NCBI GenBank assembly: GCA_949126835.1
Contig: OX421500.1
Coordinates: forward strand, 25,603,731-25,667,730
DNA: 64,000 nucleotides
Direction: 5' to 3'
Source of the DNA: Anisus vortex
Taxonomy: Eukaryota; Mollusca; Gastropoda; Planorbidae
Shown piece by piece: positions 34,298 through 47,500 of this stretch. How positions within the stretch are numbered: position 1 is the first letter of the stretch; each line of letters begins with the position of its first letter. Made by a program: the position numbers and the translations under genes. The notes under the pieces are model-generated. The model saw only the letters and a list, made by a program, of their open reading frames with translations. It searched no databases and was not told where the DNA came from.

Positions 34298-37200
34298 CTA
34301 GTATCTGTCTACATAGCGAGCTAAAAATTCCTCTTCTAAGGGCTGCTGCTGTCTCATTTCATCAGTCATTGTAAAAACTTCTATTTCCCCTGTTTCTGAT
34401 GCACATACCTGAAAAAAAAAGTCCCCTTCTTTAAACAACTTCATTAGGAAAACAAGTCCTAAGCTAAAAATGATTAATACACAATTTAATTTCATTAAAG
34501 ACAAATGTTGAAAGTTAGAGTATGAATACAAAAAATTGGCCAATATACATGATTGAAAATAATGTATGTAAGTATTATTACCATGTATGCCGGTCTGGAC
34601 ACACCTACTGTCATAAGATTTGGATCACCTCCGACTTCCAAGCACTTAATTCTAAAATGATTAAATATAATAGAAGTATATTTTTTTTAAAGTAGCCAAA
34701 CACATAATTCAAAAATCATTAAATGATTAAATAAAACAAGGAAAGCCTGATTTGAGCTAAAAGTACTCATTAACTAACAATGATATATAGGGCCTCTTTT
34801 AAAATAGTATGAGTCAATATTGAGGATAAGTTGAGGATTAAAGGTCTCTCTTGTTCTTTATCGCTCCCCGTGGAGCATAAGGCAGCAACAAAGTTCCGCC
34901 ATGCCTCCCTATCCTGGACGAGCCATCTGATCTCATGCCATGTTTTATTGGTGGCCTTTGCTTCCTCATCCATCATTCTCCTCCAAGTTCCCATCGGTCT
35001 TCCCCTTCTCCTTTTTCCTGATTGTGTCCATTTCAAAGCAATGCTTAAATACCTGTTTCTATCCATGCAAAGAACGTGACCCAGCCATCTCCATCTTCTT
35101 TTCTTAATTTCTTCAGTGATGCAGTTTATTCCTGTTCTCTTGCGAACATCACTGTTGGCGATGTGGTCTTCCCAGTTAATCGTTAGTAAACGTCGGAGAC
35201 ATCTTCCTTCAAACCCTGAGGCAGCTTTTGATTTTGTTATTGGTCTTCCAGATCTCTGCAGCACAGAGGATTGAGCAAACATTGGACTTGTAAAGTTTCA
35301 GTTTTGTTCTTAGCTGCAGAGAGGATGACTTCCATATTTTTCCCAGTTTGTCAATATCGAGGATAAGTTGAGGATTAAAAGTAATAGAGAAAAAAAAGTA
35401 TTTCTATAGACCATGTTGCGCCATGGGGCCAAGTGAAGAAGCATTCCCAATTTTCTCTTGCCATGGGATTGTGTGACCAGGCCAATGGCCAGCTGCCTTT
35501 ATTGTACCCCAAATAATGAGCTGGGTCAACTCAGAGACACTCTTTAGACCCAGAAAAAAATTCTAGCCTTCACCAGGATCTGTTTTTTAACTACAGTAAA
35601 TGCTGTAAAATGTTTAGAATTCAAATGAATATTTATTAAATATTAGTAATTGATTTGTAAAAACTATTTCAAATTTTTAAGTAGCTTGACCCAGCTTATT
35701 TAAGCTATTGTCCTGCTTTACTAGACTACATACAACTGAGCAATGTGGTAATTTTTAAGGAGAAACTAATTTTATTATTTGGACCCACAGTTAAAATGAC
35801 ACATTAAACTATAATGAATTTTAACACTTACACTTACATTTCTACACTTAAACATGAGTATATATAGTTGTTTTTTTCACATTTTTATATGTACTTTTTT
35901 ACGAATAAAATTTAACTTTACACCAAATAAAATATTGACTCCAACTTTAAAATAAAATATCATACTTGGCTAAAGTTATTCTGTCCATTTTCACTGGAGC
36001 CAGACCATTTTCCACCAAGTCAAATGTGAAAACTGCTGAACTGCTGTCCAATACAAAAAACACACTTGGTCTACTTTGTGACCAACGGACTGTTAGAATT
36101 GTTTCCCCTGATATAAAGTTTCGCCAAGTTGCAATTGGTTTATCTGTGTTGAATGAATTAATAAATTACATATTGACACAGTACAAATAATTAATCATGT
36201 TGGCAATATCTGTGTTGAATGAATTAATAAATTACACATTGACACAGTACAAATAATTAATCATGTTGGCAATATCTGTGTTGAATGAATTAATAAATTA
36301 CACATTGACACAGTACAAATAATTAATCATGTTGGCAATATCTGTGTTGAATTAATAAATAAATTACACATTGACACAGTACAAATAATTAATCATGTTG
36401 GCAATATCTGTGTTGAATGAATAAATAAATTACACATTGACACAGTACAAATAATTAATCATGTTGGCAATATCTGTGTTGAATGAATAAATAAATTACA
36501 CATTGACACAGTGCAAATAATTAATCATGTTGGCAATATCTGTGTCGAATTAATAAATTACACATTATCACAAATTAAAAAGAACACTAAATGTTATTAA
36601 ATTTTCATTGAATTTTTAAAAAATTTTTATACTTAACCTTTTTACAAATTGATAGAAAAATTACCTGTTTTGGTGTGGAATAAATCAACAGTTCCATCCT
36701 GACAGGCAGCCTGCAAATAAAAAACTGTCTTGATAAATCTTTATTTCATTTTCTACCATTCCTTCAGTCACTTTTTTTACAATGCAATTTTAAAATGGCA
36801 CTAGTTAATTTGGAATTTTAAAAAATATTTATTTAATGCTAAAATTTAAATTGTATCCTTGGTTAAAATGTGGAACAATAATATACAATAAGTGAGTGGA
36901 TCACAGATGAAAAACAGATGATGCCAGTATTTCTAACAACAAATGCTGGTAGAACAGAAAATTTATGTACATCTTATTAAATAACAGCCTACCAAAAAAT
37001 ATGGCTGTCCAAAAGGAGAAAAGTCGATGGAAACAACAGGTACAGGTGAATCTAAAAATAAAACAGTAGATTCATTAATATTATAATTTATTATAGTTAG
37101 AGACTCAAAACTTTTTACTTTTCATTTGATGTAAATATTAACTAATGAAACATTTTTACTTTTCATTTGATGTAAATATTCACTAATGAAACATTTTTAC

Positions 37201-40200
37201 TTTTCATTTGATGTAAATATTAACTAATGAAACATTTTTACTTTTCATTTGATGTAAATATTAACTAATGAAACATTTTTACTTTTCATTTGATGTAAAT
37301 ATTAACTAATGAAACATTTTTACTTTTCATTTGATGTAAATATTAACTAATGAAACATTTTTACTTTTCATTTGATGTAAATATTAACTAAGGAAACATT
37401 TTTACTTTTCATTTGATGTAAATATTAACTAAGGAAACATTTTTACTTTTCATTTGATGTAAATATTAACTAATGAAACATTTTTACTTTTCATTTGATG
37501 TAAATATTAACTAAGGAAACATTTTTACTTTTCATTTGATGTAAATATTAACTAATGAAACATTTTTACTTTTCATTTGATGTAAATATTAACTAATGAA
37601 ACATTTTTACTTTTCATTTGATGTAAATATTAACTAATGAAACATTTTTACTTTTCATTTGATGTAAATATTAACTAATGAAACATTTTTACTTTTCATT
37701 TGATGTAAATATTAACTAATGAAACATTTTTACTTTTCATTTGATGTAAATATTAACTAATGAAACATTTTTACTTTTCATTTGATATAAATATTAACTA
37801 ATGAAACATTTTTACTTTTCATTTGATGTAAATATTAACTAATGAAACATTTTTACTTTTCAATTAATGCAAATATTAACTAATGAAACATTTTTAGAGC
37901 ACAAATTAATATAAAGGGACATTTCCTAATCAGCTATTAATCATGAGCGGTACAGAAAATGTTGGCAACAGAAACTTAATTAATATAATACCGAGAGATG
38001 TATGATAATTCAATATTTAATTAGTTGAAAAAGAACAAAATGATTCATTCATTTATAACCAGAGTCAAAAGCTATTTCTTATGAGCATTGCCAAAAATAT
38101 TACAGTTTTCTTTGAACATTCAATGGATAAGACAAAACAACAAATATGCTTTTCCCAATTCCTAGAAATGCAAAATATGTTCAATTAACTTTTGTCCGGG
38201 ATATGAATCATTCTTTTTGCTTATTTAAATATAAGCTAAAAGTAGTTCGGCACTAAGAACAAATGTCTCAAGTCTACCATTTGTTGATCTCTACTAACTA
38301 CTAGAACATTTCTTACCAACAAGAGAGGAATAGTACTGTGGATAAGCTCTGTTGCCGAATCTAACACCATGGACAACACATCCCTTTTGAAAAAAAAAAT
38401 GAGCTTTTAAAAATATCTTGCAGATCAAGTTAATTGGTAATAATTATTTAACATATTTTAAAACAAACAGCTAAGGTTATAAAAGTTCAATATATTTTGA
38501 ATATTCTTATTGCTTACTGCATCTGTTGCAACATAAAAATGTTTCAGATCTGCTGGATTTATGCGCAAGTCTAGCGCTTTCAATTCTTGAGACAGGGATA
38601 AAAATCTACATAAAGTTTAAAAAAGAGGTAGAATTAACAACTGTTCCATCCGTTTTATTTTTACTAAAAGGGATAAAATTGATAACAAAAAAATATTTTA
38701 TACAGTTGTTTTTTTCACAACCCAGTAAAAACATAATCTTTGTTTAGCCCTTAAAGTAAAAAAAGGAAGCTTTTATTTTTGAAAATTTTTCCTTTAAGTA
38801 AAAATGACCATTTTTGCAATAAAAAAATAAATAAACATTGTTTTTAAATATTGCTAAGCAACAGTTGTAAGACCCTAAGACTATATCTATCTGTAATTTT
38901 TTAAACTATCTGTCTGCATTTAAACAAAATTACTTCTTTGGGTTTGTAAGGGTGATTGTAGAGCTCCTAAGTAGTTTTATTCTTCCTCCAGGTGCCAATC
39001 CAAGGTCACTCTCTGATCCAGCAGCATCAGGTACTGCTATTTCAGCAACCACCTGGCCAGGAAGTAAAAGCAAACAGGAATGTCACTATTATTATCTAAG
39101 AAACATCTTAAAACAGCTTTAAGGTTGTTTTTGTTGTTGTTGTTGTTGTTTTTTAAAAAAGGTAAACATAACCAGTCAATTTTCTTTTTCTTTTTTTTAA
39201 AAGCTTACCCACAAATTTACAACAGCTGTTTCATCAATTGATGCCAGTTGGAATGATAGGCCAGATTTTGATTCTGAGAGAAAATGATATTGGGATAAAA
39301 TTTCTTTCTGTGATCATTAAAAAAACAAAACAATTACATTTAATGGGGCTTGCAGTGGCCTGATTAAATTACAGTTTTAAGGTCTTGGGTTTAAATAAAG
39401 GTAAAAATGCAGAGTCTACCTAGAGCTAAGGGGAAACTGACATTAGTTGGGTAAAGGGGGCTGGGCATTGTGTTGGCCACTCAATTTGCTTGTATGCTGT
39501 TGCCACAGAAACTGGTGAAATGCCGTTAAACTAGAGTCATGGACAAGAATAGTTTAAGAGAAAGAAATATTTCTTTGCTTATTATGTTTAGGTGTGAGTA
39601 TTTATTATAAATAGTTGTTGAAGCTGTATTATCAGACACAATTCTACCTAATCACTATGATATTAAAATATTCAAAGACCTTAAAAAGAAAACACAGTTG
39701 TTAATATTAAATTTTGTAAATATAAAAAAATAAATACCTGTTATGCTTTCATCTTTCTGAGAACTGAAAAAAAAATGTAACATTTTTTTTTACTGAACTG
39801 AACCAGATAAAATTATTCTTTAGTAGCAATAATCCAACTCTAGCTCAGCTAAATGAAGTAGGAATTAAGGGGAGGGAATTGTGGTAGGATCAACCATTTT
39901 CTAAAAATGAAGCTAGATCTGCTGCCTTAAAGTTAAAGCGTCTGACAGCCAAACCGAATGAAAAGTATTATTTAACTGTATATTAATTGTTTAATCAAGG
40001 AGAGATTGATATGCATGGTGCCTGATAACCACTTTTGGGTGTAAAATATGTGGAGAAAAAAAACACTAAATAAATTCAACTTCAGCCTGGATGTGAAAGG
40101 AAAATCAACTTTTCATGAAGTTTTACTGAATCATTTTTACATTCATCAAAATTGTGAAAGAGTGTCCTAATTAAATACTTTGAACTTATAGAATGATTAA

Positions 40201-43200
40201 AATAAAAGGAACTCTGAAAATTTTAATTATTAAATGTGAAAATCCTAATAACTATCAGACTATAGCAGTCTGATGCAGTCACAACTACGCTGGGCGGGGC
40301 ATGTCGTACGCATGCCAGACCACCGGCTCCCAATGAGGCTCTTCTATGGTGAACTCAAATACGGACAGCGAGCCCACAGTGGTAAAAAAAGCACGATAAG
40401 GATAAGCTCATATCTGCTCTCAAAGCATTTGATATTGAAATTGACTCCTGGGAGGTAGCTGCCAAAGACTGGGCCTTCTTGGCGTTAATTAGTCCAGAAT
40501 GGAGCAGCAACATGAGTAAGCAACAAACAGCGCTGCCGAGTCCAGGAGGCAAGGGAGAAAAGACCTTGCCCAAAACACTCCAGGTGTTGCCCCGACCATC
40601 TCCTGTCCAAACTGTGGGCATACCTTCTGGGCAAGGATTGGTTTCATCAGTCACTTGTGAACGCACAGATCAGCCACCGCCCTAAATCCCCAGGATGTTG
40701 AGTGGTCATCATCAAATACAACAACACTTCCCTTGGTGACTATTAAACTCATTATAGCCCAGTGATTAAAAAGGACTGTTTTTATTAATTTTTGATAATT
40801 GCTTTTTATATTTTATGTTTATTTAGAACTTTCAAAATATTCCAATATATTTTGCATGTATCAATATTAATTTACTTTGTGATAGAAATGTCTGAAAAAA
40901 ACATCTTTTAAATATTCTTCTTCCTGATTTGATCAAGAAAATATACTTTTATAGTATATAATTATGAATATAACAACTTGTCCTAACTAAAGGAAAGTAA
41001 CAAACAGCTTACCCAACTAAATGTGAATATACAGAGACTATGGCCACAACTGGACTGCAATGGTTTTCTGATTCTAAAACTCGAGCTAATGAAACAATAA
41101 CAGTCTGCATTAGTGATGTTTAAACATAGAATATAAATATTTACATACAAATCAATAGGATTAACATATTGAAAGTCTGCATTAGTGATGTTTAAACATA
41201 GAATAGAAATATTTACATACAAATCAATAGGATTAACATATTGAAAGTCTGCATTAGTGATGTTTAAACATAGAATATAAATATTTACATACAAATCAAT
41301 AGGATTAACATATTGACAGTCTGCATTAGTGATGTTTAAACATAGAATAGAAATATTTACATACAAATCAATAGGATTAACATATTGACAGTCTGCATTA
41401 GTGATGTTTAAACATAGAATAGAAATATTTACATACAAATCAATAGGATTAACATATTGACAGTCTGCATTAGTGATGTTTAAACATAGAATAGAAATAT
41501 TTACATACAAATCAATAGGATTAACTTATTGAAAGTCTGCATTAGTGATGTTTAAACATAGAATAGAAATATATACATACAAATCAATTGGATTAACATA
41601 TTGAATTAGATGGAAATGAAAAAAAAAAATTAAGCAAAACAAAAGATAATCTTAGTATAGAATTCAATTTTATTGTTATGTGTGAGCAGCAACCTGTGAC
41701 AGAATACCTGTGTTGTATGTTGGGAATCGAACCAAGTGTTCCTGGTCCTCTATCATCATGTTTCTATGTTGTGACCCAGATTCTCTCAGATCCCATAATG
41801 CCACTGATCCATCAAACTGATTAAATATAAAATGTAAGCAAAAAAAGAAAAAAGGCTAGTCTTTAACAAATGAAAAAAGTAGAGTTGACTTATTTACACA
41901 AAGTATCTTGGTGTCCAAAAGAAATGTTTAAATTTCCTTTAAAAAAAAAACAACTTTATTCACATAATAAATTTTTGTGGCAGAAAAATTAATCAAATTC
42001 AATCTTAATTTCTCAGTCTTTACTTGAACAAATTTTATGCAATAAGAACATTTAAAATGCAATTATTCATCAAAATTGGCTTTAAAAAAATTTCAACTGT
42101 AACAATTGTCAATGTCCCATTAAAATCCTTGTTCTTTATATTAAGTTGAGAATTATGTGAGGAACTCACCATGCCAGCAAAGACCAGAGTAGCTCTTGTT
42201 GGACTAAAACAAGCTGATGTTATTTTCATATCATTCACACATATCCTGTTGATAACACATTGTGTAAACAATTTAAAACATTTATTTAGTTCAAGTATCA
42301 AAACAAAGAGCTAAACAATCAACAGAAAAAGTACCAAGAATATTTTATTTCAAGGAAAATGTACTCTTTAGTAATTACATTTCAATTCATTAGGAGTTAT
42401 CTCTTTTCAATGTTTAATTTCATAGTTCAGTGACATAGATAATTATGAACTGATACCAGTCTTTAACTAAATAATGACATGCACACAACTGATATCTATA
42501 AATATAGATCAGTAATGATTATCACACTAATCAATTGCCTTCCCTAGAACAAATGCAAAATGGCTTTCATGTATGTTCTATGTATTCTATATCTATGATA
42601 GGTTTTCAGAAATATGGAATATTTATAACTTACTAAGCTTTTAAGAATATATATAACTTAGCAGGTTTTTTACAGAACAAATTGATGCTAGAATAACCAA
42701 GGTAAAATAAAGAATAACTGTAGCTTACTAGCTGAGAAGAAAATAAATAACTGTAGCTTACTAGCTGACAAGAAAATAAATAACTACTAGACCAACCTGT
42801 AAGGGTAAGTAGGTTGTGAAATATTCCACACACAAATAAAAGACTGAGTGGCTGACTGTTGCTGTGATAAAAAAAAAAACTTTCTTTAAACATTTGAAAT
42901 TTATTCTAGAAATAAAAAAAAATTATTCTAAACTAGTTTTACATAGAAGAAAATGAAAAAAATAATAACTCTAATTTATTAAAACCAAAAATAAAATAAT
43001 AGGGCAGAATATTTTGAAATCAAATTGATAATTTGGAGGAAAGACTTACTGGTGCAACTGAGGGTGCTTCTTCATTTACCTGTTTTAATTGTATTTTTGA
43101 AAATATAAACAAAAAGAAAGCAACATAAAATAAAACATAAACAACTAAAATGATTGCTACAACAAAAATAGATGAATGTACAAGTACTTTAAAAAAAGCG

Positions 43201-44465
43201 TAAAATTTACTAAAGTTACATGTAAAAAAAAACATATTTTAAAGTAAGAGTACAGAACATCATAATAATATATCAATATATAGGCCTATTTTTTTTAAAT
43301 GTCAAGTCAAACCAGAACTTTTTGTTTTAGATAAATTGATAGAATGCTAGCCTTTGTGAAAAATATAAGCGTGAAATGTTCCAGATTACAGCTGAGCATG
43401 TCTCATGTTACCTTGGAAAACAAAAATAAAACTGGCAGAATGTTGTCATGAATGTCAGTCTTAAAGCATGAAAAATATTTTATCAACATGGTTCTGACTT
43501 CTTTATAAGCTAAAGCTTTGCTATCAATTAATTCTGGGATCATTTCTGTAAGAATTTTTTTTTTAAATGTCAGTGGTCTCAAGTTAACTTTGGCTTTATT
43601 ATTTCATGCACTTGAATGTTTGACACGTTTATTTCAATGACCAAAATTACCTGTGTTATATCATAATGTGATGCATGAACTGACAGCAGAAAATTGGGTT
43701 CTGATTGGCAGAAGGATAGAGCAACAACACTGTGACCTGAATTTGATTTTAAAACATTAGCAGTGGAAACTTGAACAGATTAATAAAAGAGACACTGATT
43801 GCCTTTTTATAATAAAATGTCAAAATATTTACAATTATATTTATTTTCCTCTATTTTCTGCAAACCACATTTATTTTATACCATACTAACATAAATATAT
43901 TGACATATATTATTATATTATGTAAAACAAAATGCACTCAAATGATTTGTAAAATGCTAATAATTTAAAAACAAGGATTTGAATATCTGCAAACCTTTCA
44001 AGAAACCCGAAGCACCAAGATGGAAAGATTTTTTACTAAAGCTAACTTTAGACTTGTGCTCTTTCTTCTTTTCATCTTGTGAAGAGCTTTTAGACTCTTC
44101 ATCCAATATGGTGAACAAAAACTGATAAGAAAATGCAATAAAACAAAGTTTACTATCTAAAATGGCATTAAATTGAACTTAACACACAAATCTTGTTTGG
44201 CAAACATTGAGAAACAAAAATGGATTCGATTTTAGGCTTACTTGTCCAACTTTATTTAGAAATTGGTTTAATCTTTCAGGATCAGTTGGTCCACTAGCTG
44301 CATCACTGTCTTCTGCTGTCTGTACATTGATTCCTTCCCCTTATATACAAAAACATTTTGTTCACTTAGATATACTTATGCAAATATTTCAACATGCTGT
44401 GTAATTAATTAATTTTGAAGTTTTTATATTTGTGAAAAGTTGATGATTTTATAAGAATTATCATT

Positions 44466-44526
<61 letters not shown>

Positions 44527-47500
44527 CAGGGGAAAAAACTACAGAGTCAAAATTTTGTAGTTTAGAGTTCTTCCAATGTTAACAAAGGTCTGTGCACATT
44601 TGTTTCATTGTACTGGGTTCTATTCTTGTCTAATTTTCCTATGGTTACTGCTGTTTTTTAACTTGAAAAGTAGTTCAGTATATATTATATATGACTATAT
44701 AATACTATATATATATGACTGGGGAAATACCTAAAAAAATAACAAAATGTGACTATGCTGGGTTTTTTTTCCTGTGTGATCTTCATATATAAAAGCACAA
44801 GGACATAGACAAAGAGTAAAAACTCTTTATATCCATAGTTATAATTAATATTATCAATAACAATTATCTACAAAGTTAATTTGAATTTTTATCAATCACA
44901 AGCTGATGTATTCTTCAAATCTTTGTAAAATTAAATTACTATTAGTTGAAAAGGAACTTTCATATAAAATGCTCAAAGATAAGAAGATAAATAAATAAGT
45001 TTATACATAAAGTTAAACTTATTTGATCTAATTCTTTTTTTCATTGAGATATAATCTGTGAGGGTGTTGCTCGTTTTTTACCTCCAACTGCTGTCTCATT
45101 CTCTGGTGGGTGCTGCGTCCATTTGCTTAAATTCTCCACTTCCTCTGTCTGTATGTCTCTGTCAATGTCATCATCTCTTGTCTGCACATAAGCTTGCTTG
45201 GTGTCAGACCTGCCAAAGCTGCGTATGTACAGCTCATACTCCTTCACTGGTGGTAGGTCAAACATGTCAAACTTTGACACATCCAACTCTATCAATTTAG
45301 AGAGGTCTTCATATCTGACAGAAATATCAGAATTCACATTAAATTAGCTGTAAGCCACTTTAAACACGTGTTAAAACAATTTCCTCTATATAAACCCTAA
45401 ATTAAAAATTCACTTTGGTGTAAGTGTAAATCTGATGTAACAGTTTTATAGAAATCTTTTCACAGTTAATAAGGAAAGCTCTAAATGCCCTGTCATTATT
45501 TTTTTAAAAGTATCCCATCAGACCAGATTGCTCCATAGGGCCGGTGAAGCAGCATTCACCAGTTTCCGTGGCCATGGCATACTAGGGGGTTGTGTGGGTA
45601 GCACAATTCCCAGCCTCCTTTACTTCACCCTAACTAAAGTCAGGTACCCGTCAGAGCTGAGTAGACTCAGGGACACCCTCAAGTCCCGAGAAAAAAACTT
45701 AGCCTTCACCAGGATTCAAATCCAGGACCTTAAGTAGACCAGCCGAACCGCGCCCGATCATTATTACCAAAAACAATTCTTATATACTTTGAACTCATTG
45801 CCACATTGGCCAATATTCTCTATTGTTTTGTACAGGCTTGAAACATATTTACCTTTTCCATGCTTTCCCTGTGCGGTTGATTACTCTTTGCTTGGCTGAC
45901 ATAAAGTTTATAAATGCTTTAGGTTTTGATGACTTTGTGGCTGGCTCATAATCATCTTTACTGTCTCGACCATGATCATCTGAATGGTCAGTCTGAATAC
46001 AACATAGTAACATATGAGATAAATTCAATCAATGAAGAAGGCATAGTTTGCCTTTAATTGTCCTAACCAAGCCTTAACACCACAAATGTTCAATACAGGA
46101 TTACATATAGATGAAGAAAAGAAGAAATTCAAATAGTATATGCAGCACAGTAAAAAGAATAGTAAAATATAACATTTACATCAGGTTTTAACTTTTTAAA
46201 GTTTGGATTAGGGTTAATCTTTGTACTTTCTTCACATTTAGTGCTGCTTTATAAAATAATAAATGCGGTCAGTACAAGTTTATTTTGCCAAAAGTGAAGA
46301 CAAAAAAAGCAATTAATGTGAGGTCTGGAAATTTGATTTACTTGCAACTTACATTCAAATCTTTAATTATAGTTTACATGCTATGGCAGAAAGAAAAAAG
46401 CTAAAAAGAATTATATAAGAATTTCCTAAAATACCTACAGATTCTGACAAATTAGACCTCCTGGATGTAGAGGAAGCAACTCTACCGTTTTCTTCATCCA
46501 GTGCACGTAGAACTTCCTCCATTTCTCCACCCTAAAGGAAGACAAACATTGGTTTTATATTGATGTTAGTTGAAGCTGCGAGGCATACAGCAAATTAAAA
46601 ATAAAAGTCTCACAGTCTTAGCACAAGTGTTTTACATTGATAAATATACTTAGTAAACATACTAAACACACAATCACAAACAAGTAAACATAAGCCAAAA
46701 TGACTATTTACAAATATATAGCAAAGGTTTTATGGAAAATTTATAGGTAAGTACACTGCACTCACAAAGTATCTACTTATTCCAGTATTATTCTCTATGT
46801 TGTTTGACACAAAGGAGTTGTGTCCCTTGTTTATTTTTCCACTATTTTTCCAAGTACAGAACAGTTACAAATGACACCAAAAAAAAAAAACTTTCAGAGA
46901 ATAAGAGAAAAAGGAAAATGTAACAATAACTAAACTAAGTCTGATCACATTACACATAAAACATTTACCCTCTTTCTAGGAGGGACATCATCCTCTTGAT
47001 CTTCATCATTATCTTCTTGGTTATCCTCTTCAAAGTCATCTTCATAAGCCTGTGGAAATTTTTGTATAAAAAAAAACATGTATAAAAATTGTAAAAATTT
47101 CCATAAAATTAAAAAATGTTTTTTTTTTTTTAAAGAAAATATATTACACAAAAAGTTAAAAAAATGAATTACCTCAAAATCTTCCTCATAATTATAATCA
47201 TCTTCATCCTCTTGACTTTCTTCCTTTTCCAACTTTCTTTTTTCTTTTTCTCTCTCCTAATAAAGTTAAATGACAATAAATACTGATTGTCTTTAATTGA
47301 ACCCAAGAATTAATTTAATTACTATTTGAATTATAACCTTGAATAAAAAAAAAGGTACATTATAAAATATCAAACATAAAAATTATAACTTCAATTAAAA
47401 ATTTTTTTTTTACAATTGAATATAGGTTACAAAAAATATATATATTAAAAGCCTAAATCTAAATAAATAGTTACTTAAAGCAGTAACTACTTATTTAAAA

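Noticed and set aside
40983..41510. 175-codon frame with repeated NITNADCQYVNPIDLY
   Set aside because: Artefact of the 72-bp array; only its last part overlaps the real exon 24, in a different frame.
46219..46250. Longer form of DYNC2I1 exon 14 starting at an acceptor near 46250
   Set aside because: It is out of phase with exon 13; the 39-bp form starting at 46218 keeps phase, and skipping the exon also does.
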